A stretch of 64,000 bases of DNA from Actinobacteria bacterium OV320. Lineage in GTDB: Bacteria > Actinomycetota > Actinomycetes > Streptomycetales > Streptomycetaceae. The first letter of the stretch is position 1. The number at the start of each line of letters is the position of its first letter. The position numbers and the translations under genes were made by a program. Below are positions 43,009 to 50,215 of this stretch, piece after piece. The notes beneath the pieces are model-generated. The model saw only the letters and a list, made by a program, of their open reading frames with translations. It made no database searches and had not been told where the DNA came from. Location of the stretch: NCBI GenBank assembly GCA_001298545.1, contig LJCX01000031.1, forward strand, positions 186,001 to 250,000, read 5' to 3'.

Positions 43009-44109
43009 ATGTCCGACTTCGTACCCGGACTCGAAGGAGTCGTCGCGTTCGAGACGGAGATCGCCGAACCCGACAAGGAGGGCGGCGCCCTGCGGTACCG
43101 GGGCGTCGACATCGAGGACCTGGTCGGTCACGTCTCTTTCGGCAACGTCTGGGGCCTGCTCGTCGACGGCGCCTTCAATCCCGGCCTGCCGCCCGCCGAG
43201 CCGTTCCCGATCCCCGTCCACTCCGGTGACATCCGCGTCGACGTGCAGTCCGCGCTCGCCATGCTCGCGCCCGTCTGGGGTCTGAGGCCGCTCCTCGACA
43301 TCGATGCCGAGCAGGCCCGCGCGGACCTCGCCCGCGCCGCCGTCATGGCCCTCTCCTACGTCGCCCAGTCCGCGCGCGGCCAGGGCCGGCCGATGGTCCC
43401 GCAGCGGGAGATCGACAAGGCGCAGTCCGTCGTCGAGCGGTTCATGATCCGCTGGCGCGGCGAGCCGGACCCCAAGCACGTGGCCGCGGTCGACGCCTAC
43501 TGGACGTCGGCCGCCGAGCACGGCATGAACGCGTCCACCTTCACGGCCCGCGTGATCGCCTCCACGGGCGCCGACGTCGCCGCCGCGCTGTCCGGCGCCG
43601 TGGGAGCCATGTCGGGCCCGCTGCACGGCGGCGCCCCCTCCCGCGTCCTCGGCATGATCGAGGAGATCGAGCGGACCGGGGACGCGGAGGCGTACGTCAA
43701 GCAGGCCCTCGACAAGGGCGAGCGGCTCATGGGCTTCGGCCACCGCGTCTACCGCGCGGAGGACCCACGCGCGCGCGTGCTGCGCCGTACGGCCCGCGAG
43801 CTGGGCGCGCCCCGCTTCGAGATCGCCGAAGCCCTGGAGAAGGCGGCCCTCGCGGAACTCCACGCCCGCCGTCCCGACCGGGTCCTGGCGACGAACGTCG
43901 AGTTCTGGGCGGCCATCATCCTGGACTTCGCCGAGGTCCCGGCGCCCATGTTCACGTCGATGTTCACCTGCGCCCGCACGGCGGGCTGGTCGGCGCACAT
44001 CCTGGAGCAGAAGCGCACCGGCCGCCTGGTCCGCCCGTCGGCCCGCTACATCGGCCCGGGTTCCCGCAGCCCTCGCGAGATCGAGGGCTACGGGGACATC
44101 AGCGGCTAG
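43009..44109 (+). CDS. Citrate synthase 2
   Basis: A 366-residue citrate synthase of the short actinobacterial form (a paralogue of the main enzyme), condensing oxaloacetate and acetyl-CoA (or possibly a related acyl-CoA). Active-site blocks: GPLHGGAPSRV, LMGFGHRVYR, and the C-terminal TSMFTCARTAGWSAHILEQ with RPSARYIGP. ATG 43009 has AGGAG seven bases upstream. Because streptomycetes have another citrate synthase, a 2-methylcitrate or specialised role is possible. Convergent with the oxygenase gene. Confidence 0.92.
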   Translation: MSDFVPGLEGVVAFETEIAEPDKEGGALRYRGVDIEDLVGHVSFGNVWGLLVDGAFNPGLPPAEPFPIPVHSGDIRVDVQSALAMLAPVWGLRPLLDIDAEQARADLARAAVMALSYVAQSARGQGRPMVPQREIDKAQSVVERFMIRWRGEPDPKHVAAVDAYWTSAAEHGMNASTFTARVIASTGADVAAALSGAVGAMSGPLHGGAPSRVLGMIEEIERTGDAEAYVKQALDKGERLMGFGHRVYRAEDPRARVLRRTARELGAPRFEIAEALEKAALAELHARRPDRVLATNVEFWAAIILDFAEVPAPMFTSMFTCARTAGWSAHILEQKRTGRLVRPSARYIGPGSRSPREIEGYGDISG

Positions 44110-44155
44110 GCCGGGCCGCCCGGCCCACCGCCGGAGCGCGGCGTCACACGCGGCA

Positions 44156-45172
44156 TCACGCGGGGCTGAGCAGCTCCGCGTGGTGCCGTTCGGCCACCAG
44201 CGGGTGGGCCCGCAGCTTGCCCTTCAGCTCGTTGAAGCCGTACTCGGCGAAGAGCGGGTTGGCCGGGTCGTCGGTCACACCGGGCGCGGCGGAGGCGTGC
44301 GGGAAGGGCAGTGGCTCGACGCGGGCGTCCAGACGGGGGTTGTAGAAGAAGGGCACGGAGAACCGCTCGACGGCACTCGGCGGCGACACGACCCGGTGGT
44401 TGGTGGCCACGAGATATCCGTTGGTCGCGACCTCCAGCAGCTCACCCAGGTTGACGACGAAGGCGCCCGGCAGCGGTGGTACGTCATGGAACAGCCCGTC
44501 CGCGCGCTGTACCTGGAGCCCGCCGACCCGGTCCTGGAGCAGCAGCGTCAAGAACCCGTAGTCCTTGTGCGCCCCGACGCCTTGACCCGCACCGTCGCCC
44601 GCGCTTCCCGGATACCGCACGAGCTTCAGATGCGGATGCGCCCGCTCACCGAACGCCTGGTCGTAGAAGTCGACGGGCGCCCCGATCGAGGCGAGCAGCT
44701 CGTGCAGCAGCTTCTCGGCGACGGCGCTCAGCCGCGCGATCCACGCGAGTGCGGCGGTCCGCAGCGCGGGCAGCCCGGCGGGCCACTGGTTGGGCCCCTC
44801 CAGCCACCAGTAGGCGGGCTCGTCGGCCCGGGGTGTCCGGGCGGGCCGCTCGGCCCCTATGTCGAGCTGGTCCCGCCAGTCCTGCCGCCCGCCGGTCCGC
44901 TCGTCGCCGGTCCGCGTGTAGCCGCGGAAGTGCGGCGAGTTCACGTTGTCGATGGCGAGCCGCTCGGCCTCGGGCAGCGCGAAGAAGGCCCGCATGGCGG
45001 ACAGCAGCTCGCCGGTCTCCCGCTCACCGACCCCGTGCCCGACCAGCTGGAAGAACCCCACGTCGTGCGCGGCACTGTGCAGCTGCGCGTGCAGCAGCGC
45101 CCGGGCCTGGGGTCCGCGGTCGGCGGCGGAGAGATCGATGATCGGCAGTTGCTGGTACGACGGGTTCGTCAT
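44156..45172 (-). CDS. 2-oxoglutarate/Fe(II) oxygenase (isopenicillin N synthase family)
   Basis: A 338-residue non-haem iron oxygenase. The N-terminal DIOX_N part reads IIDLSAADRG and GFFQLVGHGV; the Fe ligands are His and Asp of GAHKDYGFLTLL and the distal His of ATNHRVVSPP; the 2OG-binding R-x-S is in ERFSVPFF. The length and motifs are typical. The substrate is unknown. No good ribosome binding site precedes the ATG 45172. A 24-residue leader peptide gene lies 120 bp upstream on the same strand, which suggests that expression responds to amino-acid (cysteine?) supply. Confidence 0.9.
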   Translation of the reverse strand: MTNPSYQQLPIIDLSAADRGPQARALLHAQLHSAAHDVGFFQLVGHGVGERETGELLSAMRAFFALPEAERLAIDNVNSPHFRGYTRTGDERTGGRQDWRDQLDIGAERPARTPRADEPAYWWLEGPNQWPAGLPALRTAALAWIARLSAVAEKLLHELLASIGAPVDFYDQAFGERAHPHLKLVRYPGSAGDGAGQGVGAHKDYGFLTLLLQDRVGGLQVQRADGLFHDVPPLPGAFVVNLGELLEVATNGYLVATNHRVVSPPSAVERFSVPFFYNPRLDARVEPLPFPHASAAPGVTDDPANPLFAEYGFNELKGKLRAHPLVAERHHAELLSPA

Positions 45173-45292
45173 GGTACGTCCGCAGGTGTACGGGGCCCGG
45201 CCGCCGCCGTGGGTGGGGCGGCGCACGGGTGCCAAGTGGGCAAGAGGGAGGGGGAACGCAGGCGGATGTGAACCGCGGAAGGGGCCGGAAGC

Positions 45293-45367
45293 TCAGAGGG
45301 AGCGTCGACAGCCCATGCTCGTGACGCGGACGTAGTCCACGTGGCGGCGTCGAACGAGCGAAAGCAT
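45293..45367 (-). CDS. Leader peptide (24 aa) of the RRHVD type
   Basis: A 24-codon frame, ATG 45367 to TGA 45293, encoding MLSLVRRRHVDYVRV then TSMGCRRSL. The core R-R-x-H-V-D-x-x-R-V-x-S plus a cysteine-arginine end matches the 'putative leader peptide' family found in Streptomyces upstream of sulfur-assimilation and some oxygenase genes. It lies 120 bp upstream of the 2OG oxygenase. Translation of the Cys/Arg-rich end could control the downstream gene by attenuation; that is inferred from the family. A longer open frame runs upstream but has no protein character. Confidence 0.75.
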   Translation of the reverse strand: MLSLVRRRHVDYVRVTSMGCRRSL

Positions 45368-45875
45368 GCGCCCAGGGTACTGCCTGACGAAAGATCCGTA
45401 CGTGGCGCGGATCACGCCCCGCAAACCCTGCGGACGGCGAGCCCGAAGAGTGGAGAGCTCGAAGAGCGCAGAGCCCGAGAGCAAAGGGACCCGGGAACGG
45501 AGGACCCGGGAACGGAGGATCCGGGAAACGGAGGGCCCCAGGGACGGAGGGCCCCAGGGACGGAAGGCCGGAAATGCAGGCGACCCGCGAGTCTGGTCCT
45601 CGCTCAGGAGGGCCGGCCGGACGTACCGGCGACTCGCGGGTCGGGTGACTGCGTTGAACTGGCCGGTTGCGTGCAACTCACACACGCCGGTCCGGCACCG
45701 CACTCAGTGGGCGACGGGCCACTAGCCCGCAGCCACCTCCGACGTCCGGTGTGCATACATGCTTCGGACCACCTCCTTTCCTTCGGTACGCCCCACACTA
45801 GGAACCCATCCGCGGTGCCTCAAGTGTTTTTCTGCGATGTTGACTCGGCGGACCGGAACGCGATTCCCTGCTCGC
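45368..45875. other. Intergenic region between leader peptide and GNAT gene
   Basis: 508 bp. 45460-45570 is a tandem degenerate repeat (GACCCGGGAACGGAG type units, then AGGGCCCCAGGGACGG twice). 45700-45875 is AT-richer than the surroundings and must hold the GNAT promoter. No gene on either strand convinced me. Confidence 0.5.
45460..45570. repeat. Degenerate 15-16-bp tandem repeats
   Basis: Three units around CCGGGAACGGAGGA (45488-45531) followed by two units of AGGGCCCCAGGGACGG (about 45533-45565). Non-coding. Confidence 0.75.
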
Positions 45876-46403
45876 GTGACCGATCTTCGTCTGCGCACCG
45901 AGGCCGTGGCCGGTGAGGCCGCGCTCGAACAGTGGCGGCACGTCCACAACACGATCGTGCCGCCCGCCGCGATGTCCCTCGACGAGGTGCGCGAGCGCGC
46001 GGGCCGCTACCGGCTGGAGAACGCCTACGTCGGTGACGTCCTCGTCGGCTGCTCGACCGTGCGGCCGCCCGAAGGCGATCAGGCGGCGGCGACCGTCATC
46101 GCGCGCGTGCTGCCCGCTCACCGGGGGCGCGGCCACGGCGCCGCCCTGTACGACCACGCTCTCGCCCACGCGCGCGTGCTCGGCGCCCGGGTGGTCGAGA
46201 CGTGCGTGCTGGCCGTCAACGAGGACGGCCTGCGGTTCGCGCGGGCACGCGGTTTCGCCGAGGTCGAGCGGTACGTGCTCGACGGCGAGACGGCGGAATG
46301 GGTCGACCTGCGGCTCCTGCCCCGCGATGACGAGGGGCGCGGTACAACGATTCCTCTGCAATCTTGCGGGAACCATATGTGGGCTGCGTCACGTTCGAGT
46401 TGA
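45876..46403 (+). CDS. GNAT-family N-acetyltransferase
   Basis: A 175-residue Gcn5-family protein. The acetyl-CoA loop lies in VLPAHRGRGHGAALYDHALAH (residues ~73-93), matching R-x-x-G-x-G/A, followed by GARVVETCVLAVNEDGLRFARARGF. I place the start at the GTG 45876 (VTDLRLRTEA), where family homology seems to begin; an upstream frame could add up to 39 residues. The C-terminal 30 residues look irregular (the frame runs into the promoter region of the next gene). Substrate unknown. Confidence 0.8.
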   Translation: MTDLRLRTEAVAGEAALEQWRHVHNTIVPPAAMSLDEVRERAGRYRLENAYVGDVLVGCSTVRPPEGDQAAATVIARVLPAHRGRGHGAALYDHALAHARVLGARVVETCVLAVNEDGLRFARARGFAEVERYVLDGETAEWVDLRLLPRDDEGRGTTIPLQSCGNHMWAASRSS

Positions 46404-46438
46404 ATGAGGGCAAGTGAGCGAACCTGCAGGGGGTCCAG

Positions 46439-47908
46439 GTGAGTGCTTCCCGACGTAGTGGGACCACCGACGAGCTGGGGCCGGACGAGCCCGAGCGGTC
46501 GGGCGGCGACGGCCCCACGCCCCCGGAAGGCGCGGAGACCGCGGTTGGCCCGGACGGCACCGATCTGCTCGCCGCGCTGCTCGACGGCATGGACGCGGCG
46601 CTCTGCGCGTTCGACGGCGACGGCATCGTCACCCACTGGAACCGCGAGGCCGAGCGCATCCTCGGCTGGACCGCCGCCGAGGCGGTCGGCCGGCACGGCT
46701 TCGCGGGCTGGGCCGTGCGCGAGGCCGACGCCGAGGACATCGAGGGGCGGCTGATGTCCGCCATGCACGCGTCGGGCCGCCAGGTCCACGAGTTCGCGCT
46801 GCTGACCAAGGACGGCGGCCGCGTCCTCGTGCGCAGCCAGTCCGCCGCCGTGCGCGGGCCCGACGGCAAGCCCGCGGGGCTGTACTTCGCGTTCAGCGAG
46901 GTGCACGCCCAGATCGACCTGGAGCGCTCCATCGCGCTCAGCGAGGCCCTCTTCGACGACGCCTCCTGGGGAGTCGTCCTGGTCGACGCCGACCTGCGCC
47001 CCGCCGTCGTCAACGCGCACGCCGCCCGCGCGCTCGGCACCGGCCGTACGGCCGCCCTGGGCCGCCCCCTGGGCGATCTGCTCACCCGGGGCGTCGAGGA
47101 GCTGGAGAACGCGCTGACGCACGTCCTCGCCGAGGGCGCTCCGCCGGCCCCCGCCGAGCTGTGGGTCGGCGTGCGCACCCCGGAGGGGGAGAAGCGGCGC
47201 TGCTGGCGCAGCGGCTTCCTGCGGCTCGCCTCGCCGCTCGCCGAGGAGCCGGTGCCGCTCGGGGTCGGCTGGCTCTTCCAGGACGTCACGGAGGCCAAGC
47301 AGGGCGAGCAGGAGGCCTCGCTGCTGCGCTTCCGCGCCAACCAGCTGCACCGGGCGGCCCGCGCGGCCGCCGAGTGCGAGGACCCCGCCGAGGCGGCCAC
47401 CGTGCACCTCGACTTCGCGCTCGCCGGATTCGCCGACCACGCCCTGGTCGACCGGGTGATGGGCGGCGCCCCGGCCGACGTGGAGGGGGCCGGTCCGCAG
47501 CGGCTGATGCGGGTCGCGGCCACCCCCTCGGGCGGGCCGGGTCCCAGCGCGCTCACCGGACACACGGGCCTGCCGGTGCGCTACGGCGAGGCGCACCCGG
47601 CGCTTCAGAGCGTGGCGAGGGCCGGTTCGGTGCGGGCCGGGGTGGGCTCCGCGCCGGCCGACGAGGCACGGGAGTGGGCCCGGGCGCGCCTGTGGCCCGA
47701 CGACACGGTGCACGCCTTGTGCGCGGTGCTGCGCAGCAGGGGCCGCACCCTGGGTGTCGTGACGTTCCTGCGCGGCGGCGGCCGTACGGCCTTCGAGCGT
47801 TCCGACGCGAACTACGCCGAGGATGTCGCCGTCCGGATAGCCGCGGCGCTGGACCTCGCCGATCTGACCGGGGCGGCCGACGCGGCGGCTCGGGACGAAG
47901 GCGCCTGA
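46439..47908 (+). CDS. PAS-PAS-GAF sensor protein without output domain
   Basis: A 489-residue cytoplasmic protein. PAS1 spans ~43-155 (MDAALCAFDGDGIVTHWNREAERILGW), PAS2 ~165-285 (DDASWGVVLVDADLRPAVVN, ending GVGWLFQDVTEAKQGE), and a GAF-like region ~300-475 with VHALCAVLRSRGRTLGVVTFLRG. Streptomyces proteins with this start usually end in a PP2C (SpoIIE-like) phosphatase domain; here the protein stops after the GAF. GTG start with AGGGGG seven bases upstream. The first 35 residues are a disordered acidic/proline-rich tail. Probably a sensory partner of another protein. Confidence 0.85.
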   Translation: MSASRRSGTTDELGPDEPERSGGDGPTPPEGAETAVGPDGTDLLAALLDGMDAALCAFDGDGIVTHWNREAERILGWTAAEAVGRHGFAGWAVREADAEDIEGRLMSAMHASGRQVHEFALLTKDGGRVLVRSQSAAVRGPDGKPAGLYFAFSEVHAQIDLERSIALSEALFDDASWGVVLVDADLRPAVVNAHAARALGTGRTAALGRPLGDLLTRGVEELENALTHVLAEGAPPAPAELWVGVRTPEGEKRRCWRSGFLRLASPLAEEPVPLGVGWLFQDVTEAKQGEQEASLLRFRANQLHRAARAAAECEDPAEAATVHLDFALAGFADHALVDRVMGGAPADVEGAGPQRLMRVAATPSGGPGPSALTGHTGLPVRYGEAHPALQSVARAGSVRAGVGSAPADEAREWARARLWPDDTVHALCAVLRSRGRTLGVVTFLRGGGRTAFERSDANYAEDVAVRIAAALDLADLTGAADAAARDEGA

Positions 47909-47978
47909 CCCGCGCGGTCGCCCGGTCGGTCGGGCGGTCGGCCCGCCGGTCGCGCCGCCGGGTGGCGGTGGCGCCCGT

Positions 47979-48734
47979 TCAGCGGCGGTAGAAGATCCGG
48001 TCCCGGTACTCCTCCATGATCCGCCCGTTCCAGTCGTGGCCGCCGTCGACGTTGCCGGAGCGCAGCAGCGGGGGCTCGATGCCGCGCTCGGCGAGGACGC
48101 CGGCCGCGGTGGCCATCACGGCCTGCAGGAGGGCCGAGGTGACGACCGTGGAGGCGGGGGCGAAGGGCGCGGGGACGGTGTCGAGGGTGAGCTCGGCGTC
48201 GCCGACCGCGATCTTCGAGTCGAGGACGACGTCGCAGTGGTCCTTCAGGAACGTTCCGGAGGCATGCCGGGACGTCGTCTCCGAGGCGTAGGCCACCGAC
48301 GTCAGGCCGATCACCCGGACGCCCAGGGCGCGGGCCTTCTGGGCCATCTCCACGGGCAGGGCGTTGCGGCCGGACAGCGACACGATGACGAGGGCGTCGC
48401 CCGCGCGCAGGGGCGAGGTGTCCAGGACCGCGCTCGCGAGGCCGTCGACGCGCTCCAGGGCGGAGCCGAGGGTGGCGGGGGTGACGTCGACGCCGACGAC
48501 GCCCGGGACCGCGAGCAGGTTCATCAGGGCGAGGCCGCCCGCGCGGTAGACGACGTCCTGGGCGGCGAGGGAGGAGTGACCGGCGCCGAAGGCGAAGAGG
48601 CGGCCGCCTGCGGCCACGGTGTCGGCGAGGAGCGTGCCGGCGGCCTCGACGGTGTCGGCCTCCTCGTCGCGGGCCCGCTGGAGCAGGGCGATCGCGGCGT
48701 CGAAGAACTGGGCGGCGAGCTTGCGGTCGCTCAT
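47979..48734 (-). CDS. SIS-domain sugar-phosphate isomerase/binding protein
   Basis: A 251-residue protein with one SIS domain. It has the sugar-phosphate pocket pattern: AFGAGHSSLAAQDVVYRAGG near 50-70 and ALVIVSLSGRNALPVEMAQKARALGVRVIGLTS at ~115-145. Such proteins bind or isomerise phosphosugars, often amino sugars. The ATG at 48734 begins the family N-terminus MSDRKLAAQFFDAA; a longer frame upstream is not needed. The promoter carries a DasR-type box, so GlcNAc-6-P/GlcN-6-P control is likely. Divergent from dmdR1. Confidence 0.88.
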   Translation of the reverse strand: MSDRKLAAQFFDAAIALLQRARDEEADTVEAAGTLLADTVAAGGRLFAFGAGHSSLAAQDVVYRAGGLALMNLLAVPGVVGVDVTPATLGSALERVDGLASAVLDTSPLRAGDALVIVSLSGRNALPVEMAQKARALGVRVIGLTSVAYASETTSRHASGTFLKDHCDVVLDSKIAVGDAELTLDTVPAPFAPASTVVTSALLQAVMATAAGVLAERGIEPPLLRSGNVDGGHDWNGRIMEEYRDRIFYRR

Positions 48735-48777
48735 CCGAAGGGCCCCTTTGCCGTAGCGGGTGTCCGTGTCGCGGATC

Positions 48778-48807
48778 ACCGTGCGGTCTGGACCAGTGCG
48801 CTGTCAA
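48778..48807 (-). promoter_or_regulatory. SIS gene promoter with DasR-like (dre) box
   Basis: On the minus strand TTGACA (48807-48802), an 18-bp spacer and CACGGT (48783-48778). Inside the spacer is ACTGGTCCAGACCGCA (48797-48782), 13 of 16 matches to the DasR responsive element ACTGGTCTAGACCACT. DasR control of iron regulation through dmdR1 has been reported in S. coelicolor. Confidence 0.7.
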
Positions 48808-48904
48808 TACGCCCGGTGGCGGTGGGGCGTCCGGGGTGCCGGCCTGCCTCGCGGTGGGGATCCGCGCCCCGATGTAACCGCCTCGTTTCAACGGCGCGGC
48901 ACGG

Positions 48905-48932
48905 TTGTCAGTGGTATCCGGCAGAATTGAGT
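48905..48932 (+). promoter_or_regulatory. Candidate dmdR1 promoter
   Basis: TTGTCA (48905-48910), 16-bp spacer, TTGAGT (48927-48932), about 70 bp before the start codon. The -10 is weak. No iron-box palindrome is visible. Confidence 0.3.
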
Positions 48933-49004
48933 CCAGGGCCAGCGCACGCGCCGGAGAGCCGTTCAGCCTTCGGCAGAGCCAGCAGAGCTAATCGAGGGGC
49001 ACAC

Positions 49005-49697
49005 ATGTCCGGACTGATCGACACCACGGAGATGTATCTCCGCACCATCCTCGAGTTGGAAGAGGAAGGCGTGGTGCCCATGCGTGCCCGGATCGCCGAA
49101 CGCCTCGACCAGAGCGGGCCGACGGTCAGCCAGACGGTGGCGCGCATGGAGCGCGACGGTCTGGTCTCCGTGGCCAGCGACCGACACCTGGAGCTCACCG
49201 ACGAGGGCCGCAGGCTCGCCACGCGCGTGATGCGCAAGCACCGCCTCGCCGAGTGTCTCCTCGTCGACGTGATCGGCCTGGAGTGGGAGCAGGTGCACGC
49301 CGAGGCCTGTCGCTGGGAGCACGTGATGAGCGAGGCCGTCGAGCGTCGCGTGCTGGAGCTGCTGCGGCACCCGACCGAGTCGCCGTACGGCAACCCGATC
49401 CCGGGCCTGGAGGAGCTGGGCGAGAAGGACGGCGCCGACCCGTTCCTGGACGAGGGCATGGTCTCGCTGGCCGACCTCGACCCGGGCCTGGAGGGCAAGA
49501 CGGTCGTCGTACGCCGGATCGGCGAGCCGATCCAGACGGACGCGCAGCTGATGTACACGCTGCGCCGCGCGGGCGTGCAGCCCGGTTCGGTGGTGAGCGT
49601 GACGGAGTCGGCGGGCGGTGTCCTGGTGGGCAGCGGCGGCGAGGCCGCCGAGCTGGAGTCGGACGTCGCGTCCCACGTGTTCGTCGCGAAGCGCTGA
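49005..49697 (+). CDS. dmdR1: Iron-dependent transcriptional repressor, DtxR family
   Basis: A 230-residue DtxR/IdeR-type repressor that, with Fe2+, shuts off siderophore and iron-uptake genes. Domain 1: HTH at ~20-60 (IAERLDQSGPTVSQTVARMERDGLV). Metal ligands correspond to DtxR: Met10, and in VHAEACRWEHVM the residues His98, Cys102, Glu105, His106. C-terminal SH3-like domain ~150-230. ATG 49005, with GAGGGG upstream. The S. coelicolor orthologue DmdR1 (SCO4394) is described as overlapping the antiparallel gene adm; a long antisense frame is present here too (48963-49676). Confidence 0.95.
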   Translation: MSGLIDTTEMYLRTILELEEEGVVPMRARIAERLDQSGPTVSQTVARMERDGLVSVASDRHLELTDEGRRLATRVMRKHRLAECLLVDVIGLEWEQVHAEACRWEHVMSEAVERRVLELLRHPTESPYGNPIPGLEELGEKDGADPFLDEGMVSLADLDPGLEGKTVVVRRIGEPIQTDAQLMYTLRRAGVQPGSVVSVTESAGGVLVGSGGEAAELESDVASHVFVAKR

Positions 49698-49813
49698 GCT
49701 CCGGCCTGGCGGGCGCGGGACGTCGTCGGGGCGACCGGCGGTCGTCGCCTAAACGCTGAGCATTGTTCAACTCCTGGGGAGCGTGGGGAAGTTGGGGTGT
49801 TCCGTCGATCTCG

Positions 49814-49846
49814 TCGAATCGCAGATTCCCTGTGTCGAATCGCAGC
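49814..49846. repeat. Paired direct repeat GTCGAATCGCAG
   Basis: Two perfect 12-bp copies with start-to-start distance of 21 bp, i.e. two helical turns, the geometry of a tandem protein-binding site. Confidence 0.6.
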
Positions 49847-49928
49847 GCTCCGGCGCTTCACGTGCCAGGCTGTCGCGTGGGGCATATGACCTGAGGGGGG
49901 CCGGATGCCGTGCCGCGGAGCAGTGGAG

Positions 49929-49956
49929 GGCCCCGGTGCCGTACGGCACCGGGGCC
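49929..49956. terminator. 28-bp perfect palindrome, probable terminator
   Basis: Arms 49929-49942 and 49943-49956 are exact complements centred on GTAC. In RNA it forms a 12-bp stem with a four-base loop, followed by TGTCCTCCCCT. Confidence 0.7.
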
Positions 49957-50215
49957 TGTCCTCCCCTGTACTGACCCGGAGCCCCGAGCTCTCAGGGTCA
50001 TTCCCCTCGGACCGATTTCCCCGAGCGGTCCGCCTCCCGTTGAAGGTCTCCCCTCGGCAGCGGCGATCATTCCTTGAGTGTGGTCACTCGAACGAGGGGT
50101 GTTGTGCGCGGAGAGTGCATTTCTCGAAAGGCCATTCGATAGCCTGCGGGTGATTGAAGGCAGTACGAAGGCATCGGAAGCGCAGCGGTATGACGGCTAG
50201 GGGGTGCCAGGACCT

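Larger units (their letters stand above)
49698..50215. other. Intergenic region after dmdR1
   Basis: 518 bp without a clear gene. It holds two copies of GTCGAATCGCAG (49814-49825, 49835-49846; 21 bp apart), a 28-bp perfect palindrome (49929-49956), and an AT-richer stretch 50050-50200 that should be the promoter of the alpha/beta hydrolase. A short frame ATG 49905 preceded by AGGGGGG, running through the palindrome, is possible but unconvincing. Confidence 0.55.

Noticed and set aside
45293-45703. 136-codon minus-strand frame that contains the leader peptide at its end
   Set aside because: Only the last 24 codons have a family match; the rest covers tandem repeats.
49905-50153. 82-codon frame starting ATG 49905 with a good AGGGGGG upstream
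   Set aside because: It runs through the 28-bp palindrome and lacks any protein-like features; a real short peptide cannot be excluded.
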